Shown one piece after another: positions 16,897 through 24,918 of a DNA stretch of 47,308 nucleotides (the stretch's first letter is position 1; each line of letters begins with the position of its first letter). The position numbers and the translations under genes were made by a program. The stretch comes from Pseudomonadota bacterium (GTDB lineage Bacteria > Pseudomonadota > Alphaproteobacteria > Rhizobiales > Beijerinckiaceae), in assembly GCA_023386155.1 (NCBI GenBank), contig JAEWKH010000165.1, positions 1 through 47,308 on the forward strand. Direction: 5' to 3'. A model generated the notes under the pieces. It had not been told where the DNA came from and made no database searches. It was given only the letters and a program-made list of their open reading frames with translations.

Positions 16897-18587
16897 GCGG
16901 TGGAGACCTTGAGCCGTGGGGCAACCGCCTTCAGCCAGCGCATCGCCGCAAGCGATGCAGGCTCGGCGAGGCCCGCGCGCGCCAGCAGGGAAGCGTCCAG
17001 CATGAGGGCCTCCGTCGGCCCCTCGGCCAGGATCCCGCCCTCCCCGACGACGATGGAGCGCGGGCAGAGCCTCAACGCGAGATCCATGTCGTGCGTGATC
17101 AGCGCGATGGCATGCCCCTTGTCGCGCAGGGCGAGGATCTCTTGCATCAGAAGCTCTGCGCCATGGGCATCGAGCCCCGCCATGGGCTCGTCGAGCACGA
17201 GGAGCGGCCAGCGTCCGGCGATGCTGAGCGAGGCCAGGGCGAGCTTGCGCTTCTGGCCCTGCGACAGCTCGAACGGATGGTTCCCGCCGTGTTCCGCAAG
17301 TTCCCATGTTGCCAGCGCGGCCGCCACGCGCTCCGCCTTCTCGGCCGCGCCCATGGACGCCGGCAGCGCGGTGAGCAATTCCTCCTGCACGGTCGCGGCC
17401 GTGAACTGGTTCTCGGGGCGCTGGAAGGCATAGCCCCCCGGCGGTCCTTGGCGACTGCCCGCCTTCAGCGGCACAAGGCCTGCGAGGCACAGGCCCAGCG
17501 TCGACTTGCCGGCACCGTTCCTGCCCAGCACGCCGAGGATCTCGCCCTCGCGGATGGCGAGATCGATGCCGCGCAGCACGGTCGGTCCCAGGAAGGGCGC
17601 GCAATCGGCCTGCTCCAATTGTACGATCACGGGCGTGTCGCGCATCGCGAGGGATGGTTTCGCGGAGGAGACGAAAGCCTCGACGGCCGGGCGCGCCCTC
17701 TCGAGGCGATCCGGCGATGCGTTCTCGGGATCGAGATGCGCGAGCGCTCCTGCCATGGAAAGGGGCGCCACCGGCGCTGCGATCCCCGCCCTCATCAGCT
17801 CCGCATCGAGGGCGCTCGATGCGGGGCACCAGATTCCGTGCGCCTGCAGCAGCGCGCGCTTGTCGCGAAAGATCGTGCGCGGATTGCCCTCTGCGATGAT
17901 GGCTCCGTCCCGGCCCAGCACGACCATGCGGTCGACGGATTCGATCAACCCGTCGAGCCTGTGATCGACGATGAGGATCGTCTGCCCGCCCTCTCCGCTC
18001 GTGAGCAGCGCGTGCAGGCGCCGCGCGGCTTCGGGCGCGAGATGCGCGGTCGGTTCGTCGGCGACGAAGAGCGGCGCCTCCTGCGCGAGGATCGCAGCGA
18101 GAGCAACGAGCTGACGCTCGCCGCCCGAGAGCCTGGAGGAGTGGCGCCTGCGCCACTCTTCCGGCACGCCGACCTGCCGTATGGCCTGCGTCACCGCCTC
18201 GGTGATTTGCTCCGGCGGCAGGGCGCGGTTCTCGAGCGCGAAAGCGATCTCGTCCTCGACCCGCATGCCGCAGAGCGTCTGGTCCGCGTCCTGGAAATAC
18301 TGCGCAACATGACGCGCCCAGCCCCATGGCTTCAGCGTGTCGACATCGGCACCGAAGAGACGGACACGTCCCTTCACCTCGGCCGGGATGCTGTCGGGAA
18401 TGAGACCCGTCAGCGTCAGCAGCAGCGTCGACTTGCCGGAACCCGACGCGCCGAGCAGAAGGACCCGCTCGCCCGCTCGCACCTGCAGGTCCACGGGCCC
18501 CACCGCGGCACTCTTGGCAAAGGGATAGACGACCTCGACCCCGCTCCACGCCGCGGCGGGTTCAGGCCGTGGAGCGCTTCTCGACAT
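16890..18587 (-). CDS. ykoD: ECF transporter ATPase with two ABC domains (YkoD-like)
   Basis: This 565-aa protein is a tandem fusion of two ABC ATPases. Domain 1 has Walker A GASGSGKST, signature LSGGERQ and Walker B LFVADEP. Domain 2 has Walker A GRNGAGKST, the variant signature LSQGQKRK and Walker B LLVLDEP. Fused ATPases are typical of YkoD, unlike the separate EcfA1/EcfA2 of most Gram-positive systems. The protein energises uptake of a thiamine precursor, presumably hydroxymethylpyrimidine. The chosen start ATG at 18587 overlaps the ykoE end by 26 bp; an alternative upstream start at 18641 lies deeper inside ykoE. Confidence 0.92.
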   Translation of the reverse strand: MSRSAPRPEPAAAWSGVEVVYPFAKSAAVGPVDLQVRAGERVLLLGASGSGKSTLLLTLTGLIPDSIPAEVKGRVRLFGADVDTLKPWGWARHVAQYFQDADQTLCGMRVEDEIAFALENRALPPEQITEAVTQAIRQVGVPEEWRRRHSSRLSGGERQLVALAAILAQEAPLFVADEPTAHLAPEAARRLHALLTSGEGGQTILIVDHRLDGLIESVDRMVVLGRDGAIIAEGNPRTIFRDKRALLQAHGIWCPASSALDAELMRAGIAAPVAPLSMAGALAHLDPENASPDRLERARPAVEAFVSSAKPSLAMRDTPVIVQLEQADCAPFLGPTVLRGIDLAIREGEILGVLGRNGAGKSTLGLCLAGLVPLKAGSRQGPPGGYAFQRPENQFTAATVQEELLTALPASMGAAEKAERVAAALATWELAEHGGNHPFELSQGQKRKLALASLSIAGRWPLLVLDEPMAGLDAHGAELLMQEILALRDKGHAIALITHDMDLALRLCPRSIVVGEGGILAEGPTEALMLDASLLARAGLAEPASLAAMRWLKAVAPRLKVSTAC

Positions 18588-19143
18588 CGATCGCGAGCCC
18601 TGCGAGAGCCCCCGTCCTGTAGAGCGCCTGCACGATGACATGGGCGAGCCAGCCGCCGAGCAGCGCGCCGCTCAAAGTGCGCAGCGCGAACATGGCGATG
18701 AGCAGCACCGGCTGCAGCGCGCCGTAATCGAACCGGATCCAGGTATAGATGAAGGAGAAGATCGCCGCGCCCACGCCTGCGGCCATCAGCACCGGCAGCG
18801 AGTAGTTGCGCCAGCGGGTCGCGGCGAAGACCGCTTCCGCGCCCGCGCCCTGGACGATGCCGCTCACCACGAGCAGCAATCCGGCGGGGCTTCCCAGCAG
18901 CACCTGCACGGCGGCGGCCAGCACTTCGGCCGCAAGGGCCGCGCCCGGCTTGCGGATGATGGCGGCGGCCACCATCGAGGCGACGAACCAGAAGCCCATC
19001 ACCACATCCATCGTCAGGGGGCCGAAGACCGCCTGCGCGATCAGCCACACCTGCACCCAGCCGAGATAGAGCACGGCGAACACCGCACCGATCACGGTCA
19101 CGATGAGGATCTCCCTCAATGTCCAGCCACGGGTCACGGGCAT
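18562..19143 (-). CDS. ykoE: ECF transporter S component (YkoE family)
   Basis: This 193-aa protein with about five or six membrane helices is the substrate-binding S component of a thiamine-related ECF transporter. YkoE family features are the N-terminal RGWTLREILIVTVIGAVF and, in mid-protein, GIVQGAGAEAVFA. The length agrees with the family (about 190-200 aa). The ATG at 19143 has AAGGAG 6 bases upstream, better than a longer alternative. It lies 40 bp after ykoF and overlaps ykoD. The TPP riboswitch upstream of the operon supports a thiamine or HMP substrate. Confidence 0.92.
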   Translation of the reverse strand: MPVTRGWTLREILIVTVIGAVFAVLYLGWVQVWLIAQAVFGPLTMDVVMGFWFVASMVAAAIIRKPGAALAAEVLAAAVQVLLGSPAGLLLVVSGIVQGAGAEAVFAATRWRNYSLPVLMAAGVGAAIFSFIYTWIRFDYGALQPVLLIAMFALRTLSGALLGGWLAHVIVQALYRTGALAGLAIDVEKRSTA

Positions 19144-19183
19144 GACGAACTCCTTGTTGCGAGAGGAGAGTATTGACGAGAAA

Positions 19184-19792
19184 TTACACTTTGCTCGGGC
19201 TGTTCGCCGAGACCTTGAGATCGAGCGCCACATGGCCCTGCGGCGCGCCGAAGCGCAGGAAGGCCTCGCTCAACGTGGCGAAGACGGGGCCGGCATCGCC
19301 GCGCAGCTTGGTGCAGAAATTCTTCGAGCGGTCGAAGACGCCGGAGGCCTTCAGGAAGTCGATGCAGCCGTAGATCTCGTCCATGTGGTGCCCGCTGCCG
19401 AGCGGATAGAGCGAGAATTGCGCGGCCACGACCTGGCCGGTTCTGGGAGCCGCCTGCACGTGCCTGACGGCGGCGGCGATGCGCGCTTCGAGGGGATGGT
19501 CGTGGTTCGATCCGGCAATCGGCGTGCAGATCGGATCGTCGGGCTCGCCAGGGCAGCCGCGCGACACGGTTGCGGCGAGCACGCAATGGACGTCGCGACG
19601 CGATGCTGCGAGAAACAGGTCGCGCATGGCCGGGAAGAGCTGATCGGGCGGGCCGACGATCAGCGTCGAGATATCGTCGGTCTCGATCCGGAAGTTCGGT
19701 CGGTAGGGATCGAGCGCCCCGATGGCGCCGAGGATGACGTCGACGAAATCGTCGGTCATCGGATAGAGGGAAATCTGTGCGCCGGAAAACAT
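19184..19792 (-). CDS. ykoF: Thiamine/HMP-binding protein YkoF
   Basis: This 202-aa cytosolic protein matches the YkoF family, which binds thiamine and hydroxymethylpyrimidine in two tandem ACT-like halves. Both halves show the repeated opening GAQISLYPM (residues about 5-13) and AAQFSLYPLGSGHHM (about 133-147). It is the first gene of the riboswitch-controlled operon. ATG 19792 is chosen because GAGG lies 5 bases upstream, right at the 3' edge of the TPP aptamer; a GTG at 19798 is an alternative. This closeness suggests that ligand binding blocks the ribosome site. Confidence 0.9.
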   Translation of the reverse strand: MFSGAQISLYPMTDDFVDVILGAIGALDPYRPNFRIETDDISTLIVGPPDQLFPAMRDLFLAASRRDVHCVLAATVSRGCPGEPDDPICTPIAGSNHDHPLEARIAAAVRHVQAAPRTGQVVAAQFSLYPLGSGHHMDEIYGCIDFLKASGVFDRSKNFCTKLRGDAGPVFATLSEAFLRFGAPQGHVALDLKVSANSPSKV

Positions 19793-19796
19793 CGTC

Positions 19797-19889
19797 ACCT
19801 CGCTCCGCTGGCATTACCCAGATCAGCTTGAGGGTCCAACGGCTTCGCGCCGTCATCTCAGCCCCGGCCATACGGAGCACCCCTGTCGG
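19797..19889 (-). promoter_or_regulatory. TPP riboswitch (THI element)
   Basis: Read on the minus strand this has the hallmark blocks of the THI box in order: GACAGGGGTGCT, GGCTGAGATGA, a GC-rich variable stem (GGCGCGAAGCCG), GACCCTC, CTGATCTGGGTAATGCCAGC and GGAGCGAGG. It ends at the ykoF ribosome site, so thiamine pyrophosphate should repress translation of the transporter operon, as known for the THI elements of proteobacteria. Confidence 0.95.
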
Positions 19890-19898
19890 ATGCGACTT

Positions 19899-19927
19899 GC
19901 TTAACACCTTTCGTCACGAGATGGCAA
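19899..19927 (-). promoter_or_regulatory. Candidate sigma-70 promoter of the ykoFEDC operon
   Basis: On the minus strand TTGCCA (-35) and TTAAGC (-10) are separated by 17 bases. Transcription would start near 19891, almost exactly at the 5' end of the riboswitch aptamer. The -10 is imperfect; the fit with the aptamer supports the call. Confidence 0.4.
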
Positions 19928-20011
19928 GCAGGTCTCGCGCTTGCTTCGAGATTGATGCTTGTTTGCGACGCGCGGCCCGAGAGGCGCGAACGCGATGCGC
20001 CGGGAGCTCTC

Positions 20012-20728
20012 CTACTGGACGGTGACCTGATCCTTGATCCGCTCGAACGCCGTGCGGCGCAGCACGCGCTTATTCACCAGATCGTCCACGGACTTGTACG
20101 GGCGCCCCCTGACGATGGCGCGGCCGAGGGAGCCTGCGCCCTTCAGCCTGTTCAGCTCCTCCATCGTGCCCTTGTTCAGATCGACGAGGCCGGTCGCCTG
20201 CTCGCCTGCCTGAACATCGGTTTCCGGCGCGCTCGCCTGCCGGGTCACGGTGCCCGTCATGTTCATGTCGGCTCGCGGCGCGGCGCTCGGCCTGGGCGAC
20301 TGCCGCACGACGGCCTGGAACTGCTTCAGGACGGAAAGGGACTGATCGTGCGATAGCCTGAGAGAGGCGGGATCGATCGCAGGCTCGGTCAGCACTTCGT
20401 CCAGATCCTCCTCGTCGGCCGCTGGCGGACGCGCAATCGCCAGCCGCTCCCGCGGCAGCGTGATCGCTGCGGCTGAATCCGCGTCGACGACCTGAACGCG
20501 CTCGGTCCGGTCAGGCGGGGCTGGGGCTTTCGGCTCCACGGTGATCGTCTGCGGTGGCGCAACGGCCACCATGCCCTCCCCGACCGGGCCGCTCCCCTGG
20601 AACCGCCACAGGGCCAGCCAGCCGGCACTCATGAGGCCGATGACCAGCAGAATGCGCATGGCCTGGAGGGCTACATTGTCATGCCCCTCGCGAGGCGTTC
20701 GAGTCCGGGACAAATCGCCAACCTGCAT
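20012..20728 (-). CDS. Membrane-anchored helix-hairpin-helix (ComEA-like) protein
   Basis: This 238-aa protein has an N-terminal membrane helix (LLVIGLMSAGWLALW, about residues 24-38), a long Pro/Ala-rich linker and a C-terminal helix-hairpin-helix domain (about 178-238) beginning VDLNKGTMEELNRLKG. In ComEA-type proteins this domain binds DNA; in other contexts it serves protein contacts. The second HhH half ends RRTAFERIKDQVTV. The ATG at 20728 has GAGG 5 bases upstream; a longer frame from 20821 lacks support. No competence genes are adjacent, so a DNA-uptake role is not implied. Confidence 0.8.
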   Translation of the reverse strand: MQVGDLSRTRTPREGHDNVALQAMRILLVIGLMSAGWLALWRFQGSGPVGEGMVAVAPPQTITVEPKAPAPPDRTERVQVVDADSAAAITLPRERLAIARPPAADEEDLDEVLTEPAIDPASLRLSHDQSLSVLKQFQAVVRQSPRPSAAPRADMNMTGTVTRQASAPETDVQAGEQATGLVDLNKGTMEELNRLKGAGSLGRAIVRGRPYKSVDDLVNKRVLRRTAFERIKDQVTVQ

Positions 20729-20909
20729 GGGATCCTCGCACATCTGATCGACGACGGAACCGTGGTGGAGGTTACGGCTAGACGGGGGATGTGGCGCAGA
20801 CGTGGCAATCGGCGCCTGCAACGCGGCTTCAACGACTATTTTGAAGCGCTGTGGATTTTCTGCACGCCCGGAAGCAATGGAAACGTCATCACCTTGCAGA
20901 AGAAAGACT

Positions 20910-21845
20910 TCAGACCGGCCTCACATGCGCGGGCGCACCGATGGCGCATTCGAGCGTGTCACGATCCCAACGGCCCGCATCGGCTGCCGCATTGTAGGTC
21001 GTGACGAGGAAGTCGAGCAGCATCGCATCCGGAGCGGCGGCCTCGCGCACCCTGTCATAGGGCAGGATGAACTCGCCGAGCGTGGTGTCGAAGAACGCGC
21101 CCGGTGTCACGGTCGCTTCGCGAAAGCCGGGCGGCTCGGGATAGGCATAGGAATAGAAGGCCGGTTGCGGGAAGGCATCGCTGCCGGGCCAGAATCCGGC
21201 GCTCGAGACCTCGTGCGAATAGGCCTCGCGGGTGATGGGATCCGGCAGGCCGGGCACCCCGCCGGGATGAAGCGGCGCGGTCCGCCCGGAAAAGCGCGTC
21301 ACCGCGAGATCGAAGCTGCCCCAGAAGAAATGCACCGGCGAGGATTTTCCGAGGAACCCGGTGCGGAAGAGCTTGAACACCCGATCCACCTGCACGAGCG
21401 CCCGCCAGAAGCGATGCGCGGCATCGCGGTCATAGGATGCGTGAACCCTGTCCTCGGAGAAGCGGATGGGATCCGGCACCTCGTTCGGCATCTCGTTGAT
21501 GGCAATCCTGATGCCGATATCGTCGAGGATGCCCATAAGCCGCGCGTGGAAATCCGCGACGCTCTGCGGTTGCAGCGGCAGCTCCCGCTCCTCCCCGCCG
21601 CTCGTGCGCACCCGCAGGAGATGGGAGATGAAATCGAACTCGATCTCGAGGATCTCGTGCCCGGCCGGAATGGGCGACGTGCCCAGCCCCCTCGCGGTGA
21701 CATAGAGCGGCACCTGCCAGCCGTGATTGAGCCAGGGCGAGAGCGACAGCCGGACCTTGCCGACGATCTGCGTCCAAAGCTGGAGAGTTGCCGCCGTATC
21801 CCGCCAGGCGGGATAGGACAGTTCGGGCCAAGAAGCGTCACCCAT
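20910..21845 (-). CDS. DUF5996 family protein
   Basis: This 311-aa cytosolic protein resembles the DUF5996 family, whose function is unknown. Recognisable parts are the N-terminal WPELSYPAWRDTAATLQLWT, then QIVGKVRLSLSPWLNHGWQV and PLYVTARGLGTSPIP, and the later HFFWGSFDLAVTRFSGR. Repeated Trp, His and Pro residues are characteristic. The start ATG at 21845 is chosen because the family begins at this point (GDASWPEL) and CGGAGA stands upstream. It appears monocistronic. Confidence 0.85.
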   Translation of the reverse strand: MGDASWPELSYPAWRDTAATLQLWTQIVGKVRLSLSPWLNHGWQVPLYVTARGLGTSPIPAGHEILEIEFDFISHLLRVRTSGGEERELPLQPQSVADFHARLMGILDDIGIRIAINEMPNEVPDPIRFSEDRVHASYDRDAAHRFWRALVQVDRVFKLFRTGFLGKSSPVHFFWGSFDLAVTRFSGRTAPLHPGGVPGLPDPITREAYSHEVSSAGFWPGSDAFPQPAFYSYAYPEPPGFREATVTPGAFFDTTLGEFILPYDRVREAAAPDAMLLDFLVTTYNAAADAGRWDRDTLECAIGAPAHVRPV

Positions 21846-21932
21846 CGGGCGTCTCCGTGAGAAACGGACCTCAGGCAAAGCTAGCGCATTGTTTCGAACG
21901 GACAACCGTCCGCCCCGGCCTTACGGAAAACA

Positions 21933-21970
21933 GAAGCGGCTTGCGTCCGACCGGAACCGCAAGCCGCTTC
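21933..21970 (-). terminator. Rho-independent terminator of minDE
   Basis: GAAGCGGCTTGCG (21933-21945) and CGCAAGCCGCTTC (21958-21970) form a perfect 13-bp stem with a 12-base loop. On the minus strand it is followed by TGTTTTCC and lies 15 bp past the minE stop. Confidence 0.85.
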
Positions 21971-21985
21971 GAACGGGTCGGGCGA

Positions 21986-22264
21986 TCACGCGGCCGGACG
22001 CAGGCCTGCCGCGATGGATGTCGGGATCTCGATATCGACCTCCAGGGTCGATACGGAGGCACCGCGGTCCATCTTGATCTGCACGTTGTCCTGCGGCACC
22101 GCCATGTGCTTGGCGATCACGGCCATGATCTCCTCGCGCAGGATCGCGACGAGATCGGATTCGGCTCCCCCGACGATGGTACGTTCATGGGCGAGCAGAA
22201 CCTGAAGCCGCTCGCGGGCCACGGGCGCTGATGTCTTGCGCTTGAATAAACTGAACAGGCTCAT
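21986..22264 (-). CDS. minE: Cell division topological specificity factor MinE
   Basis: This 92-aa protein drives pole-to-pole oscillation of the division inhibitor by stimulating MinD ATPase. It has the amphipathic N-terminus MSLFSLFKRK, the MinD-contact helix ARERLQVLLAHER and a C-terminal dimerisation domain with ILREEIMAVIAKH. The ATG overlaps the minD stop (ATGA), so the two are translationally coupled. A strong terminator follows. Length and motifs are standard. Confidence 0.97.
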   Translation of the reverse strand: MSLFSLFKRKTSAPVARERLQVLLAHERTIVGGAESDLVAILREEIMAVIAKHMAVPQDNVQIKMDRGASVSTLEVDIEIPTSIAAGLRPAA

Positions 22265-23070
22265 GCGGCCCTCCGTGAGAAGAGTTTGCTGAACAGGCTG
22301 CGCTGCTTCTGGACTTCGACGATCGTCTCGCCCTGGAGCTTGCGCACGGCATCGAGATAGGCGCGGGCCGGCGCGGAATTGGGACTGCCCAGGGTCACCG
22401 GCGCACCGAGATTCGACGAGCGCAGCACTTCCGTGCTTTCGGGAATGATGGCGAGGAGCGGAATGGAGAGGATCTCGAGCACATCCTCGACCTTGAGGAT
22501 CTCGCCGCGCTGCGCGCGGGCATTGTCGTAGCGCGTGAGCAGAAGGTGCTTTTCCACCTGCTCGCCGTTCTCGGCCTTTTCCGTCTTGGAGTCGAGCATG
22601 CCGATGATGCGGTCGGAATCGCGGATGGAGGAGACTTCCGGATTCGTCACGACCACGGCAACGTCCGCATGGCGCATGGCGAGGGTCGCGCCGCGCTCGA
22701 TGCCGGCCGGGCTGTCGCAGATGATCCAGTCGAATTTTTCACGCAGGCCGTTGATGACGCGCTCGACGCCTTCTTCCGTCAGATTGTCCTTGTCGCGCGT
22801 CTGGGAGGCGGGGAGCAGGTAAAGGCTCTCGATGCGCTTGTCGCGGATGAGCGCTTGCTCGAGCTTCGCATCGCCCTTGACCACGTTGATCAGGTCGAAC
22901 ACCACGCGGCGCTCGGCACCCATGATCAGGTCGAGGTTTCGCAGGCCCACGTCGAAATCGACCACGGCCACCTTCTTGCCGCTCTGCGCGAGCGCCGCGC
23001 CCAGAGCCGCGGTCGAGGTCGTTTTTCCGACACCGCCCTTGCCCGATGTCACGACAAGTACTTTCGCCAT
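22261..23070 (-). CDS. minD: Septum site-determining ATPase MinD
   Basis: This 269-aa ParA/MinD-type membrane-associated ATPase has the deviant Walker A GKGGVGKTT (about residues 10-18), switch region CDSPAGIERGA and the C-terminal amphipathic membrane-targeting end (LFSKLFSRR). MinD binds the membrane with ATP and recruits MinC to block septum formation away from midcell. The ATG at 23070 has GGAG about 8 bases upstream. Unusually, minC is not upstream: the 480 bp before minD hold no MinC-like frame, so the inhibitor subunit must be elsewhere or missing. Confidence 0.97.
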   Translation of the reverse strand: MAKVLVVTSGKGGVGKTTSTAALGAALAQSGKKVAVVDFDVGLRNLDLIMGAERRVVFDLINVVKGDAKLEQALIRDKRIESLYLLPASQTRDKDNLTEEGVERVINGLREKFDWIICDSPAGIERGATLAMRHADVAVVVTNPEVSSIRDSDRIIGMLDSKTEKAENGEQVEKHLLLTRYDNARAQRGEILKVEDVLEILSIPLLAIIPESTEVLRSSNLGAPVTLGSPNSAPARAYLDAVRKLQGETIVEVQKQRSLFSKLFSRRAA

Positions 23071-23550
23071 CCTTGATTCTCCTCACCTGCAAAGCTGCTC
23101 CTGCGACGGCATCACCAGCAGGTTCCCCGGAGAACCGCAGAACATGTTCGGAGATCGGAGGCGGATCAGGCTGTCGCGGATTTATTACGCTACGGAATGC
23201 GACATATTGGGCGCCCCGTATGGTTACCGGGCGGTTAATATTTCCCGATGAAGGCGAGCTTTTTGTTGGAAAACCAATGGTTTCAGCCCTGCCCGGCCAG
23301 TTTCGAGGAATGCAGTCCTTCGGCCGGACATTAAGCTCCGATTTTCGAGACCATCCTGCTGAGTTTCGGTCGGGAACGCCCCTGAATCACCTCTGCGGGG
23401 CGATTGCCAAGGAGGCACGGCTGGGCCTTATGCGAGGCGGCGGCCGCTCGATCGCCTATGCCCGGCCGAGACCCTGACGGGGGCATGATCGCCCCCGCTT
23501 TCGCTTTAAGCAGCACCCGGGCTTGAGGGAGCCAGGTGCGGCGGCCGTCG
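23071..23550. other. Gene-poor stretch upstream of minD
   Basis: No convincing gene. A + strand frame ending at 23477 has an un-protein-like sequence and no ribosome site. The stretch must contain the minD promoter; its most AT-rich part is 23180-23260 (GGATTTATTACGCTAC). No minC remnant was recognised on either strand. Confidence 0.5.
23478..23507 (+). terminator. Hairpin with T-rich tail (candidate terminator)
   Basis: CGGGGGC-ATGATC-GCCCCCG (23478-23497) followed by CTTTCGCTTT. No + strand gene before it is certain. It may instead end the minus-strand hemerythrin-like gene, whose stop is 53 bp away, but the T-rich side is then wrong. Confidence 0.4.
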
Positions 23551-24519
23551 TCAGCGCCCGTCGCGTTTCAGGCCCCCCGCATCCGCGCCGCTCGTCTGGG
23601 CACCGCCGGTACCCATGGCGCCTGCGGAAGGCGCCGGGCCGCCGGCTGGACGGGTTCCGCCCGGCTGCAGCGGAGTCGAGAGGCCGGACGGCGCGTGCGG
23701 CGGACGAGTGGACGAGAACCACTCGTCATCCGAAGGGCTGCCCCCCGCCGCGGGAGGCGGTCCGCCCGCCCCGTGCAGCAGCGCGTCGTCGCCCTGCGCC
23801 GGGGCCTGCCCGCGCCGGTCGCCCATGGCGCTGCGCCGGGAACCTTCCAGGCTGCGGTCGATGACGCCGCTCTCGAGGGGGAACGGCGGCTCGGGATGCC
23901 GGCGCGCTACATGCAACGGCCCCGACCGCCGTGAGCGGGCATGGCCGGACCGGGTCATGTTCCACAGGAATGCTCCGGCTCCTACGGCGGCAAGACCCGC
24001 GAGGACGCCGAACACGGTCCCGGTCGGGAGGCCGTAGCGGCTCGGCATCATGGCCTGCGGCATGTGCCAGCGCTCCGCCTCGTATGCGGCGATCCGCTCG
24101 CGCTCGTAGCGGCGCCACAGGTGCTTGAGCTCTTCCGGCGAGAAAGCGCCGCGGGCGACGATCATCACGCCGTTCTCCTCCAGCGTGAAGGCATGCCGGA
24201 TCGCCCCGGTGAGATCCTTGAAATCCGCCGCCCAATCGGCGCTGTTCTTGTCCGGCCGGGCGGCGAGCCGGTCGAGCTCGCGCAGGATGTCATCCTGCTT
24301 GGCTTCGAGGTCGGCCAGATAGGCCGCCGTGCGCTCGTGCTCCGACAGGGCCGGATAGAGCACGTTCTGCTGCGCCGCGATATGACGCTCCAGCTCGTCC
24401 TGGAGATCGGCGAAGAGCTCGGCGCGGCTGTTCGGTCCGCTGCCCGTGGCGCGCAGGACCTCGCGGCAGAGCTCTTCGATATTCGCATGATCCGCCACCA
24501 CCATCTGCCACAATTCCAT
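23551..24519 (-). CDS. Hemerythrin HHE-domain protein with membrane helix and disordered tail
   Basis: This 322-aa protein starts with a hemerythrin-like four-helix domain (about 1-120). Probable ligands to a di-iron site are H11, H46, H61, H109 and E115. Such domains bind O2 or NO or sense iron. After a charged helix there is one membrane segment at about 168-187 (VFGVLAGLAAVGAGAFLW), then roughly 130 residues rich in Gly, Pro, Ala and Arg with no fold. The ATG has an excellent Shine-Dalgarno (AGGAGG) 5 bases upstream. An HHE domain joined to a membrane anchor and long tail is not the usual single-domain architecture. Confidence 0.85.
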   Translation of the reverse strand: MELWQMVVADHANIEELCREVLRATGSGPNSRAELFADLQDELERHIAAQQNVLYPALSEHERTAAYLADLEAKQDDILRELDRLAARPDKNSADWAADFKDLTGAIRHAFTLEENGVMIVARGAFSPEELKHLWRRYERERIAAYEAERWHMPQAMMPSRYGLPTGTVFGVLAGLAAVGAGAFLWNMTRSGHARSRRSGPLHVARRHPEPPFPLESGVIDRSLEGSRRSAMGDRRGQAPAQGDDALLHGAGGPPPAAGGSPSDDEWFSSTRPPHAPSGLSTPLQPGGTRPAGGPAPSAGAMGTGGAQTSGADAGGLKRDGR

Positions 24520-24578
24520 CGGAGCCTCCTGTCATGCCGTGATAAGCATGAACGGTCGGAGCGGATGGGCTGTTCCGC

Positions 24579-24756
24579 TGGCGCATCGTGCGAAAAAGAG
24601 GATCCGGCGTTTCACACTCAACGATGAGTGGAGAATCGGATCCAAAAGTGGGTCCGATCTCTGGAGCATTTTTCGGCGAAGCGGATCCGGTTTGCCGTCA
24701 AAAATGCGGCAAGCCAAAGAAGAGAGCTGATTCCCCGCCAGTGGAAACAGCTCTGG
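24579..24756. repeat. Composite dispersed repeat (types 1, 2 and 3)
   Basis: Type 1 (TGGCGCATCGTGCGAAAAAG to CTCAACGATGAG, 24579-24628), a shortened type 2 (GAATCGGATCC to GGTCCGATCT) and type 3 (GCATTTTTCGGCGAAGCGG, then AGAGCTGATTCC and GGAAACAGCTCT, 24665-24754). It fills most of the 400-bp gap before the dehydratase gene; the remainder (24757-24918) holds only that gene's leader. Confidence 0.8.
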
Positions 24757-24918
24757 CGGCGGCGTTTGGCCGGTCCGCACCCGAAAGACCCCGGCCTCTT
24801 GAAAAAGCCCCGAAGGTGACAAGGCTTGCGCAAAGTTGATAGGGTCGGGAACGAGGCTGCGCCTTGCGCCTGGGAGGCGCGAAGGCGACCGGAAGCTTCG
24901 AGGAAAGCGTGAGTGACC

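Noticed and set aside
20012..20728. HhH protein as evidence of a competence (com) locus
   Set aside because: No comEC, comF or pilus genes are adjacent; the HhH domain alone is not specific.
23046..23477. Plus-strand frame upstream of minD, ending right before a hairpin
   Set aside because: The stop and hairpin are suggestive, but the sequence has no ribosome site, no domain-like pattern, and its 5' part overlaps the minD start.
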